Assembly (NCBI GenBank): GCA_025352845.1
Contig: JANXSC010000378.1
Location: 1-7,643, forward strand
DNA: 7,643 bases
Direction: 5' to 3'
Origin: Opitutaceae bacterium
Lineage (GTDB): Bacteria > Verrucomicrobiota > Verrucomicrobiia > Opitutales > Opitutaceae
Shown here: positions 1 through 6,051 of the stretch, piece after piece
How positions within the stretch are numbered: position 1 is the first letter of the stretch
How the letters are laid out: the number at the start of each line of letters is the position of its first letter
Notes under the pieces: generated by a model
Databases searched by the model: none
Told to the model about the DNA's origin: nothing
What the model saw: the letters and a program-made list of their open reading frames with translations, nothing else
Made by a program: the position numbers and the translations under genes

Positions 1-285
1 CCGCCCGCCCGAGCGGCAGTAAACGATGATCTGCTTGCCCTGATTCTGCGCGAGAAATTCGTTCCACTTTTTCTTATCACCGTCGAAATCGCTTTTCGGC
101 AGCAGCACGGCGGGCGCGGCCACGCCGGACTCGGCCCACTCGGGTGTCTCGCGACAATCGACCAGCACGGCCTTCCCCTCGGCGACGAGCTTGGCGGCGT
201 CCTTGGGGGCGGTCTTAGGCGCCTCGGCGGCGGAGACCATTACTGCACTAGCGAGGAGGAGAAACAGGGAACGGAGGGATTTCAT
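1..285 (-). CDS. Exported rhodanese-like sulfurtransferase (partial, C-terminus outside window)
   Basis: Seen: 95 codons open to the window edge, starting at ATG 285-283. Residues 1-20 form a signal peptide (Lys/Arg start, hydrophobic FLLLASAVMV, then SAA before EAPK), so the protein should act in the periplasm. The rhodanese signature follows: LVDCRETPEW at 41-50 (the substrate-binding 'LVDxRxxxE' strand) and the active-site loop VYCRSGGR at 88-95 with catalytic Cys90. Rhodaneses carry sulfane sulfur as a persulfide on that Cys and pass it to a thiophilic acceptor. Cys44, where many family members have Val or a small residue, is an extra thiol. It is the last visible gene of the minus-strand operon, 59 bases after the DUF2892 gene. 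Only the helices after the active-site loop are missing, so the full length is probably about 130 residues. Family call is firm; donor and acceptor are unknown. Confidence 0.88.
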   Translation of the reverse strand, partial: MKSLRSLFLLLASAVMVSAAEAPKTAPKDAAKLVAEGKAVLVDCRETPEWAESGVAAPAVLLPKSDFDGDKKKWNEFLAQNQGKQIIVYCRSGGR

Positions 286-344
286 GGGATGGAAAATGAG
301 CGGTTGATCGCGGGCGGCAATCGGATTGCGGAGAAGTGGGCGAA

Positions 345-536
345 CTATTTTTTAGTCGCTGCACAGGTGGAAATTCCGAACGGCAGGTAGGCCGGACAGA
401 AGCGGACGATAGCGGTTAGCAGCGGAAGAAATCCGACCAGGCCCCACCAGCTTTTGAAATAGTAACCGGCTCCAAAAATTCCGAGGGCGGCGATGATGCG
501 GACGATGCGGTCGATGGATCCGATGTTTGTTTTCAT
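345..536 (-). CDS. DUF2892 / YgaP-type small membrane protein (second copy)
   Basis: 63 residues, ATG start, no Shine-Dalgarno. It begins MKTNIGSIDRIVRI, the usual DUF2892 opening, then has two hydrophobic helices at about 11-27 and 31-46, followed by FCPAYLPFGISTC with Cys47 and Cys58. The 'CPxY...GIxTC' ending is the family hallmark. In E. coli YgaP this unit is the membrane anchor of a rhodanese domain; here it stands alone but lies between two rhodanese genes (57 bases after one, 59 before the next). A likely role is docking, or passing sulfane sulfur between rhodaneses and the inner membrane or RND pump. That role is inferred from context; the family itself has no established biochemical activity. 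It differs from the copy at 5275-5505, which has one Cys and a longer tail, so it is not a recent duplicate. Confidence 0.85.
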   Translation of the reverse strand: MKTNIGSIDRIVRIIAALGIFGAGYYFKSWWGLVGFLPLLTAIVRFCPAYLPFGISTCAATKK

Positions 537-593
537 GGGTGAACGTAGTTGCGGTTGAGGTTGCGAACAAGAGTGGGCGGGGCGGTGGCGCGA

Positions 594-983
594 TCAGCGC
601 GAGCGTTGGCTCTGGGCGGTTTCAGGCGGGATCACCGGCCAACCGGCCGCGACCCATTCGGGAAACTCACCGGCGTTGGCCGTCTTGAAACCCTCGGCGG
701 CCAAGATTTTCGCCGCCATCGCGGAGCGGACGCCGGCACCGCAGTAGAGCAGGAGTTCACGGCCGTCGTGCGTGGCGAGAAACGGTTTCCAACGAACACG
801 TTTCCCCGTGAGATCGGCGAGGGAAAGGAGCACGGCGCGGTCGGCGACACCCGCGACCCATTCGTTGGGCTGGCGGACATCAACGAGGATCGCGTCACCG
901 GCGCGGACTCGGGCGGCGCACTCCGTCGGAGAGAATCGGGCGACGCTCCGGAATTGGGCTTTGATGAACTTCAGGAGATTCAT
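594..983 (-). CDS. Cytoplasmic single-domain rhodanese
   Basis: 129 residues. The start is ATG 983-981, chosen because it overlaps the RND stop as ATGA, the sign of translational coupling; the open frame runs further upstream but only as a shadow of the RND gene. There is no signal peptide, so it should be cytoplasmic. Rhodanese features: FSPTECAARVRAGDAILVDVRQPNEW at about 17-42 with the DVRxxxE substrate strand, then LLLYCGAGVRSA at 77-88 with catalytic Cys81 in a six-residue loop, and a conserved end (ILAAEGFKTANAGEFPEW, with the typical 'G...W' close). The loop CGAGVRS is of the sulfurtransferase type (six residues, Arg near the end), not the seven-residue Cdc25/arsenate-reductase type. 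Expected chemistry: persulfide formation on Cys81 and transfer to a thiol or cyanide-like acceptor. Coupling to the pump gene suggests it prepares or clears the pump's substrate (inference). Confidence 0.9.
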   Translation of the reverse strand: MNLLKFIKAQFRSVARFSPTECAARVRAGDAILVDVRQPNEWVAGVADRAVLLSLADLTGKRVRWKPFLATHDGRELLLYCGAGVRSAMAAKILAAEGFKTANAGEFPEWVAAGWPVIPPETAQSQRSR

Positions 984-3900
984 GACACACGGGTGGCGTT
1001 GCGCCGGTTGGCCATGAAATAAAGCACGGGCACCGCCATACGGCTGATGAGCAGCGAGGCGATCTCGCCAAACATCAGGCTGACGGCGAGGCCTTGGAAA
1101 ATGGGATCGGCGAGAATGACACTCGCGCCGACGACGACCGCGAGCGCGGTGAGCAGCATCGGACGGAAGCGGACCGCTCCCGCCTCGATTACGGCGTCGC
1201 GCAGCGGCAATCCGTGGGCGCGGCGCAGCTCGATGAAGTCGACGAGGATGATTGAGTTGCGCACGACGATGCCGGCACCCGCCATGAAACCGATCATCGA
1301 GGTCGCGGTGAAAAACGCGCCGAGCGCCCAATGCGCCGGCAAGATGCCGATCAAGGAAAACGGAATCGCGGCCATGACGACGAGGGGCGTCACGTAACTC
1401 TTGAACCAGCCCACCATCAGCATCGCGATGAGCACGAGGACGGCGGCGAAGGCGAGGCCGAGATCGCGAAAGACTTCGAGCGTGATGTGCCACTCGCCAT
1501 CCCACTTGAGCGCGGGCGCCTGATCGTCGAGCGGGACGTTGAGGTGGTAGATCGGGAGCGTGGCTTCCGTCGCACCGAATTTGCGCGCGTCGAGCGCGCG
1601 AATCGCGCGGTCGATCCCGAACATCGCGTAGGCGGGGCTTTCGACGGCACCCGCGACATCGGCGGTGACGTAGGTGACGGGCTTCAGGTTTTTGCGGTAG
1701 AGATGGCGCTCGCCGAGGGTGCGCTCGACGCGGACCAACTCGGAGAGTGGCACGAGCGGTGCGGAAAAATCGTAGGCGGAGGGCGGGAGGTCGGCACGCA
1801 CGTGAAGCGCGAGGAGCGCCTCGGGTTGCGAGCGTTTAGTGGCGGGTAACTCGAAGAGAATCGGCACATCCTCGCGCTCGTTGACGGCGTGCAGGAGATC
1901 GACGGCCGCGCCCTGTGCGGCGAGGGTGAGGGTGCGAGCGATGGCAGCTTCGCTCACGCCGTGCTGCGCGGCCTTGGCGCGATCGACGACGTAGCGGATT
2001 TTCGGCTGCTCGTCTTCGACATACCAGTCGATGTCCACGATGCCCTTGGTGCGCTCCATGATACCGCGGACTTCGCGCGCGAGGGCGAGACGCTGCGCCT
2101 CGTCGGGGCCGTAAATTTCGGCGACGATGGATTGGAGCACGGGCGGGCCGGGCGGGACTTCGGCGACGGCAACGGCGGCACCGTATTTTTTTGCGATGGT
2201 GGCGACGAGGGGGCGAAGGCGTTTTGCGATGGCGTGGCTTTGGTCGGAGCGTTCGGCTTTGCCGACGAGGTTGACCTGGATGTCGGCGACGTTGGGGCCG
2301 CGGCGGAGATAGGAGTGGCGCACGAGACCGTTGAAGTTAAACGGCGCGGCGGTGCCGACGTAGATTTGGAAATCGCGGACTTCGGGCGCGGTGCGGATCG
2401 CGTCGGCCATCTCACGGGCAATGCGCGTGGTCTGCTCCAGCGTCGTGCCCTCCGCGGTGTTGAGGACGATCTGAAACTCCGACTTGTTGTCGAAGGGCAG
2501 CATCTTGATCGTGACGAGACCGGTGAACACGAAGGTGATCGAGCCGAGCAGCAGCACGGCGATGGTCGCCAGAAAGGCCCAGCGTGCGCGCGGCCGGTCG
2601 AGGAGCGGCTCCATCACGCGGTGGTAGAGACGCGTGAACCAATCCGACGGCGCAGCCGTGTGCTGATTTTCCGTGCCGGCGAGCGAACCGGCGCGGCGCT
2701 TGAGCACGCGGATCGCGGCCCACGGGGTGATCGTGAATGCAATGGCGATGGAGAACAGCATCGCCGCCGTGGAGCCGATCGGAATCGGGCGCATGTAGGG
2801 GCCCATCAATCCACCAACAAAGGCCATCGGCAGAATTGCAGCGATCACCGCCCACGTGGCGAGGATCGTGGGGTTGCCGACTTCGTCCACGGCTTCGAGG
2901 GCAACTTGGGTGAGAGTTTTGTTTTCGCCGCCGGGGAGACGGAGGTGGCGGACGATGTTTTCCACAACGACGATAGCGTCGTCCACGAGGATGCCGATGG
3001 AGAAGATCAGCGCGAAGAGCGTGATGCGGTTGAGCGTGTAACCGTAGAGGTAGAAAACGAGGAGCGTGAGCGCGAGCGTCGTCGGGATCGCGAGGAGCAC
3101 GACGAGCGATTCGCGCCAGCCGAGAAACACGAGGATCAGAATCGCGACGCCGAAGACGGCGATGCCCATGTGGAGGAGGAGCTCGTTGCTTTTTTCCGCG
3201 GCGGTGTGGCCGTAGTCGCGCGTGACGGTGACGTTCACGTCGGCGGGCAGCAGCGAGCCGCGGAGCGAGACGACCTTGGCGAGGACGGTGTTGACGACGT
3301 CGGTGGCGTTAGCGCCGGGGCGCTTCGCGAGACTGAGCGTGACCGCGGCTTCAAGATCGGCGGAGCGAGCGTCGCCATGGAGCACATAGTTGGCGGGCTC
3401 CTCGGCGCCGTCGGTGATGGTCGCGACATCGTGGAGGTAGATCGGGCGATTCTCGCTTACTCCGACCACGACCGCTCCCATGTCGGCGGCGTCGCGGAGG
3501 AAGCGGCCGGTTTCGAGGAGAAACTCGGTGTTGGCGAAGGGCCGCGAGCCGGCGTGCGCCGGTCGATTGGCCTGCTGGAGCAGCGGAATCAGATCGGTGG
3601 CGCTCAAGCGGCGCGCGGCGAGGGCGGCGGGATCGAGCGCGACGCGCACGGCCCGGCGGGTGCCGCCGATGAGCGTGGTCTCCGCGACTTGCGGGATGGA
3701 TTTCACCGCGTCGTCGAGTTGGGCCGCAATTCGGCGCAGCGTGAGATGATCGTGGGTCGCGCTGTGTAACGTGAGCGCGAGCACGGGCACGTCATCAATG
3801 TTACGCGGCTTCACGAGTGGCGGCGTGACGCCGGAAGGGATGCGGTCGAAGTTGGCTTGGAGCTTTTGGTTGAGGCGGACGAGCGCGGCCTCGCTGTCCG

Positions 3901-4249
3901 TGCCGACCTTGAAGCGCACGATCACCAACGAGGCGGCGGGGCTGGACGTGGAGTAGAGATATTCGACGCCGGGAATCTCCCACAGGAGTTTTTCCAACGG
4001 GCGCGTGACGCGATTTTCGACTTCGCGCACTGTGGCACCCGGCATGCCGACGAAGACGTCGACCATCGGCACCTTGATTTGCGGTTCTTCCTCGCGCGGG
4101 AGCATCAGCACCGAGAAGAGCCCGAGCAGGACGGATGCGATGACAGCGATCGGCGTCAGCTTCGATTGCGCAAACATCCCGGCCAGTCGACCGGCGAGAC
4201 CCGGGCGATGCGCTTTACCCAGAGAGGAATTTTCCGACGTGCTGCTCAC
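980..4249 (-). CDS. RND-family efflux permease (AcrB/HAE-like, PREEEPQI subfamily)
   Basis: 1089 residues, starting at GTG 4249-4247, which overlaps the adaptor stop (GTGA). Full RND architecture: TM1 about 30-50 followed by LPREEEPQI (50-58); periplasmic porter domain 60-355; TM2-6 about 358-512; TM7 about 558-577; second porter domain 580-920; TM8-12 about 928-1079. The TM4 proton-relay pair is present as Asp423-Asp424 in GILVDDAIVVVEN. In TM10 the residue matching AcrB Lys940 is Arg997 (GIVVRNSIILVDF), which I believe is usual for this subfamily. The stretch ALKWDGEWHITLEVFRDLG before TM8 is also typical of it. It should be an inner-membrane proton antiporter working with the adaptor at 4246-5268. 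HAE-type members move organic compounds rather than metal ions; the rhodanese neighbours suggest a sulfur compound, but the substrate is not readable. About 40 residues longer than AcrB; no frameshift seen. Confidence 0.95.
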   Translation of the reverse strand: MSSTSENSSLGKAHRPGLAGRLAGMFAQSKLTPIAVIASVLLGLFSVLMLPREEEPQIKVPMVDVFVGMPGATVREVENRVTRPLEKLLWEIPGVEYLYSTSSPAASLVIVRFKVGTDSEAALVRLNQKLQANFDRIPSGVTPPLVKPRNIDDVPVLALTLHSATHDHLTLRRIAAQLDDAVKSIPQVAETTLIGGTRRAVRVALDPAALAARRLSATDLIPLLQQANRPAHAGSRPFANTEFLLETGRFLRDAADMGAVVVGVSENRPIYLHDVATITDGAEEPANYVLHGDARSADLEAAVTLSLAKRPGANATDVVNTVLAKVVSLRGSLLPADVNVTVTRDYGHTAAEKSNELLLHMGIAVFGVAILILVFLGWRESLVVLLAIPTTLALTLLVFYLYGYTLNRITLFALIFSIGILVDDAIVVVENIVRHLRLPGGENKTLTQVALEAVDEVGNPTILATWAVIAAILPMAFVGGLMGPYMRPIPIGSTAAMLFSIAIAFTITPWAAIRVLKRRAGSLAGTENQHTAAPSDWFTRLYHRVMEPLLDRPRARWAFLATIAVLLLGSITFVFTGLVTIKMLPFDNKSEFQIVLNTAEGTTLEQTTRIAREMADAIRTAPEVRDFQIYVGTAAPFNFNGLVRHSYLRRGPNVADIQVNLVGKAERSDQSHAIAKRLRPLVATIAKKYGAAVAVAEVPPGPPVLQSIVAEIYGPDEAQRLALAREVRGIMERTKGIVDIDWYVEDEQPKIRYVVDRAKAAQHGVSEAAIARTLTLAAQGAAVDLLHAVNEREDVPILFELPATKRSQPEALLALHVRADLPPSAYDFSAPLVPLSELVRVERTLGERHLYRKNLKPVTYVTADVAGAVESPAYAMFGIDRAIRALDARKFGATEATLPIYHLNVPLDDQAPALKWDGEWHITLEVFRDLGLAFAAVLVLIAMLMVGWFKSYVTPLVVMAAIPFSLIGILPAHWALGAFFTATSMIGFMAGAGIVVRNSIILVDFIELRRAHGLPLRDAVIEAGAVRFRPMLLTALAVVVGASVILADPIFQGLAVSLMFGEIASLLISRMAVPVLYFMANRRNATRVS

Positions 4250-5268
4250 GGATTGAACGAGAGCGGCTGTCCGTCGCGGAGCGTCGCAGCCGGGGCGATG
4301 ATGACGCGCTCGGTGGCGTCGAGACCGGAGACGATTTCGGTGCGGTCGCCGAATACGGCGCCGGTCTTCACGAGTCGGAGTGAGGCGCGGTTCTTTTCGC
4401 CGACGACAAACACACGTTCCATCTGACCGAAGGGTGAAATGGCGGAAGACGGAACAAGGAGCGCCGGGGACGATGGGCCGGGCACGAACACGCGCACAAA
4501 TTGTCCGGAGCGCACACTCGTGCCGGTGGGGACGGCGAGCTTTGCCGTAGTCGTGCGGGCAGCCGGATCGGCGGCGGAGGAAAGTTCGGCAACCGTGGCG
4601 CGGAATCGCGCGGGTGCGTCAGGTAAAGAGACTTCGAGCGTCGCGCCGACCGCGAGCGAAGTGGCGAGAGATTCGGGCAGGCCAACTTCGATTTCGAAGG
4701 CATCCCGGCCGTCCAGTTGAAGGAGCGGCGCGCCGGGTGAGGCAAAGTCCCCGACCTCGACGTGCTTTTTGGCGATCACGCCGGCGAAGGGCGCGCGAAT
4801 CGTGGCGTAGGTGTTCATCGACTCCGCTTCCCGCACCGCCGCCTGCGACTGGGCGAGGCGATCTTCGAGTGACTTGACGGCGTCAAGTGTGCCGGCGCCG
4901 GAGGTTTGAAGCGTGCGCTCGCGGGCGAGCTCGCGTTCGCTCTGGAGGAGTTGGGCGCGGACTTGGGAAACCCGGGCCGTCAGCTCAACGGCGGAAATGG
5001 TCAGCAAGACGTCGCCCTCCTTGACGGTTTGACCGAAGGTGAACGGCACGCTCGTGATGGCACCGCCGACCTTGGCCGCAAGAGTGGCGCGCTGAACGGC
5101 GCGGACGGTGCCGCTCGTTTCCATGACCGCAGGCAGTGTCTCGCGTTGCACCGCCGCAATTCGGACTGACACGGTCGGCAGCGTTTCGGCTACCTTCGGC
5201 TCCGGGCGGGAGCAACCGGCCAAAACCACGGCCAGGGCGAGGGGAAAGTGGGGGCGATGGAGTTTCAC
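4246..5268 (-). CDS. RND periplasmic adaptor subunit (membrane fusion protein), lipoprotein
   Basis: 340 residues, starting at GTG 5268-5266, six bases after the upstream DUF2892 stop; this start gives a complete lipoprotein signal (hydrophobic 8-17, lipobox LAGC at 16-19, lipidated Cys19, Ser at +2). Domains in order: lipoyl first half about 60-90 (AKVGGAITSVPFTFGQTVKEGDVLL), a short alpha-hairpin about 94-152 (Gln/Glu/Arg-rich with SERELARE and SLEDRLAQSQAAV), lipoyl second half 157-187 (IRAPFAGVIAKKHVEVGDF), beta-barrel about 190-262 and membrane-proximal domain 265-340 (LVPSSAI, then DGQPL near the end). This is the standard HlyD/AcrA-like layout at near-normal length. It should link the permease to an outer-membrane channel, but no channel gene lies in this window, so a TolC-like partner must be elsewhere or the pump may empty into the periplasm. 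Confidence 0.94.
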   Translation of the reverse strand: MKLHRPHFPLALAVVLAGCSRPEPKVAETLPTVSVRIAAVQRETLPAVMETSGTVRAVQRATLAAKVGGAITSVPFTFGQTVKEGDVLLTISAVELTARVSQVRAQLLQSERELARERTLQTSGAGTLDAVKSLEDRLAQSQAAVREAESMNTYATIRAPFAGVIAKKHVEVGDFASPGAPLLQLDGRDAFEIEVGLPESLATSLAVGATLEVSLPDAPARFRATVAELSSAADPAARTTTAKLAVPTGTSVRSGQFVRVFVPGPSSPALLVPSSAISPFGQMERVFVVGEKNRASLRLVKTGAVFGDRTEIVSGLDATERVIIAPAATLRDGQPLSFNP

Positions 5269-5274
5269 GTTGAA

Positions 5275-5505
5275 TCAAACGCCCGTTTTCCGGCCGCCCC
5301 AATGGATGATCCCGTCGTCGCCGAGCCAGCCAAGCCGGCGGAGGATAAGACTCGGCGGGCAGAACCCGGTGAAGACGGATTGAATGAGATTGAGACCCAC
5401 GAAGGTTTGCACGAGCAGCCACCACGGGCTGACGAAATACGTGAGGGCAACGCCGACGAGGGTGACGGAACCGGCGAGGAGGCGGATAAGGGAGTCGATT
5501 TTCAT
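5275..5505 (-). CDS. DUF2892 / YgaP-type small membrane protein (first gene of operon)
   Basis: 76 residues from ATG 5505-5503 (MKIDSLIRLLAG, the usual family opening). In-frame starts further up exist (for example ATG 5535-5533, adding ten residues) but would read through the proposed operator, so I prefer the short form. Two hydrophobic helices at about 8-24 and 28-45, then TGFCPPSLILRRLGW at 46-60 with the single Cys49: the 'GFCPxxxxLRxLG' version of the DUF2892 ending. The tail (61-76) is soluble, with GGRK near the end. It is the first gene of the minus-strand operon, six bases before the adaptor gene, and so directly behind the promoter shared with the divergent regulator. The bases before the ATG are TTTGTCTCCTC, a pyrimidine run and not a ribosome-binding purine run. 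Function probably in membrane handling of sulfane sulfur, by analogy with YgaP. Confidence 0.85.
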   Translation of the reverse strand: MKIDSLIRLLAGSVTLVGVALTYFVSPWWLLVQTFVGLNLIQSVFTGFCPPSLILRRLGWLGDDGIIHWGGRKTGV

Positions 5506-5525
5506 GAGGAGACAAAGGCTGTTAA

Positions 5526-5545
5526 ATATGAGCATACACGCATAT
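5526..5545. promoter_or_regulatory. Candidate ArsR-family operator in divergent intergenic region
   Basis: Perfect five-base arms ATATG (5526-5530) and CATAT (5541-5545), ten bases apart, with two more symmetric pairs inside the spacer (5532/5539 and 5535/5536). AT-rich dyads of this size are what ArsR/SmtB dimers bind. It overlaps GCATATGC, an 8-base palindrome at 5540-5547, and a GCATA direct repeat (5532-5536 and 5540-5544). It sits mid-way in the 77-base gap between the regulator and the DUF2892-led operon, so one bound dimer could silence both directions. It is the only AT-rich island in the neighbourhood. Binding itself is inference. Confidence 0.55.
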
Positions 5546-5562
5546 GCTTGCCTAAGGGTCAA
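5533..5562 (-). promoter_or_regulatory. Possible promoter of the RND/rhodanese operon
   Basis: On the minus strand TTGACC (5562-5557) resembles a -35 box; 18 bases on lies TGTATG (5538-5533), a weak -10, with TATGCT (5536-5531) as an alternative at spacing 20. The -10 region falls inside the proposed operator, which would suit repression by the divergent ArsR protein. The match is poor on the -10 side and phylum promoter preferences are unknown to me, so this is tentative. I could not pick a convincing plus-strand promoter for the regulator. Confidence 0.3.
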
Positions 5563-5582
5563 GCTTCGGTTCACTGCGCGGC

Positions 5583-5924
5583 ATGGCGAAAATGAAACCT
5601 CTTTCCGATGAAGCACTCGAGCTGGTGGCGCGGCGGTTTGCCGTGCTGGCCGAACCGATGCGACTGCGGCTGATTCAGGCCCTCTTTGCGGGGGAGATGA
5701 ATGTGAACGCTCTTGTGGAGGAAACCGGCGGGACGCAGGCCAACGTCTCGCGCCATCTGCAAACGCTCATGCACGCGCACATTCTCTCGCGGCGAAAGGA
5801 GGGCCTGCAGGTGTTCTACGCGATCGCGGATCCGTCGATCGTCAAACTATGCGAACTCGTATGCGGGAGTCTGGAGAAGCAGTTGAGCCGGCAAGCCACG
5901 TCGCTTGGCGGGAGCGGCCGGTGA
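5583..5924 (+). CDS. ArsR/SmtB-family winged-helix repressor
   Basis: 113 residues from ATG 5583 (a second in-frame ATG at 5592 would only remove three residues). Typical ArsR layout: helices 10-22 ending in RRFAVLAEPMRLRLIQAL (the family 'xxLxxPxRLxIL' motif), FAGEMNVNALVEETGG, recognition helix TQANVSRHLQTLMHAHIL (51-68), and wing SRRKEGLQVFYAIADPSI (69-86). The ArsR metal motif ELCVCDL near the recognition helix is absent. The only cysteines are Cys90 and Cys94 (KLCELVC) in the C-terminal dimer helix, a Cys-x3-Cys pair on one face. Such a pair could sense metal, oxidant or persulfide; given two rhodaneses and two DUF2892 proteins in the divergent operon, sulfane sulfur is the most attractive signal. 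It is not a clear SqrR/BigR copy, since those pair a Cys in helix 2 with one in helix 5. Expected role: represses both divergent units until inducer binds. Confidence 0.9.
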   Translation: MAKMKPLSDEALELVARRFAVLAEPMRLRLIQALFAGEMNVNALVEETGGTQANVSRHLQTLMHAHILSRRKEGLQVFYAIADPSIVKLCELVCGSLEKQLSRQATSLGGSGR

Positions 5925-5956
5925 TGCGGCACGGGCGACCTTCCGCTACCGCATCA
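5922..5956 (+). terminator. Hairpin at the arsR stop codon, possible terminator
   Basis: TGATGCGG (5922-5929) pairs perfectly with CCGCATCA (5949-5956), and inside it CGG (5932-5934) pairs with CCG (5943-5945), leaving an eight-base loop. The upstream arm begins with the arsR TGA stop. There is no U run after it, so it is not a classic intrinsic terminator; it could act with Rho or protect the 3' end. The downstream arm coincides with the last codons of the minus-strand remnant at 5946-6029. Confidence 0.4.
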
Positions 5957-6029
5957 AGTCGTAGAGCGCGTAGCCGGTGAGGAGGTTTGGAAAATCATCA
6001 GATACTGTTCGCGACTCGACCGCCGCCGA
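5946..6029 (-). pseudogene. Possible C-terminal stub of a lost convergent gene
   Basis: A minus-strand frame, open for 27 codons and closed by TAG at 5948-5946, ends ...DDFPNLLTGYALYDLMR. The last thirteen codons all end in G or C, as real genes here do, and the residue pattern looks like a helical protein end rather than noise. It has no start codon context and a stop just upstream at 6032-6030. It converges on arsR, with the hairpin at 5922-5956 between the two ends. I cannot name the family. It may equally be a chance frame, as 127 bases of GC-rich spacer will often contain one. Confidence 0.25.
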
Positions 6030-6051
6030 TCAACTCGCCAAACATTCGGCG

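Noticed and set aside
317..329. GCAATC-G-GATTGC palindrome between the last two operon genes
   Set aside because: A one-base loop cannot form a useful hairpin, no U run follows on the minus strand, and such a short dyad is likely by chance.
984..1505. Upstream extension of the 594-983 rhodanese frame (303 codons in total)
   Set aside because: The added part is Arg/His/Ala-rich shadow of the RND gene. The rhodanese domain is complete from ATG 983 and that start forms an ATGA overlap.
1889..3769. Very long plus-strand open frame (626 codons) opposite the RND gene
   Set aside because: The translation is a low-complexity mix of Asp, Glu, Gly, Arg and His, typical of the antisense of a high-GC gene. 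The minus strand here encodes clear RND motifs.
3857..4426. Plus-strand frame of 189 codons spanning the RND/adaptor junction
   Set aside because: Antisense shadow; no recognisable motif and no start context.
5977..5990. AGGAGG (5980-5985) next to GTG 5977, as a ribosome-binding site
   Set aside because: No start codon lies 5-10 bases downstream, and using GTG 5977 would put the motif inside the gene and add 25 residues foreign to the PIN fold.
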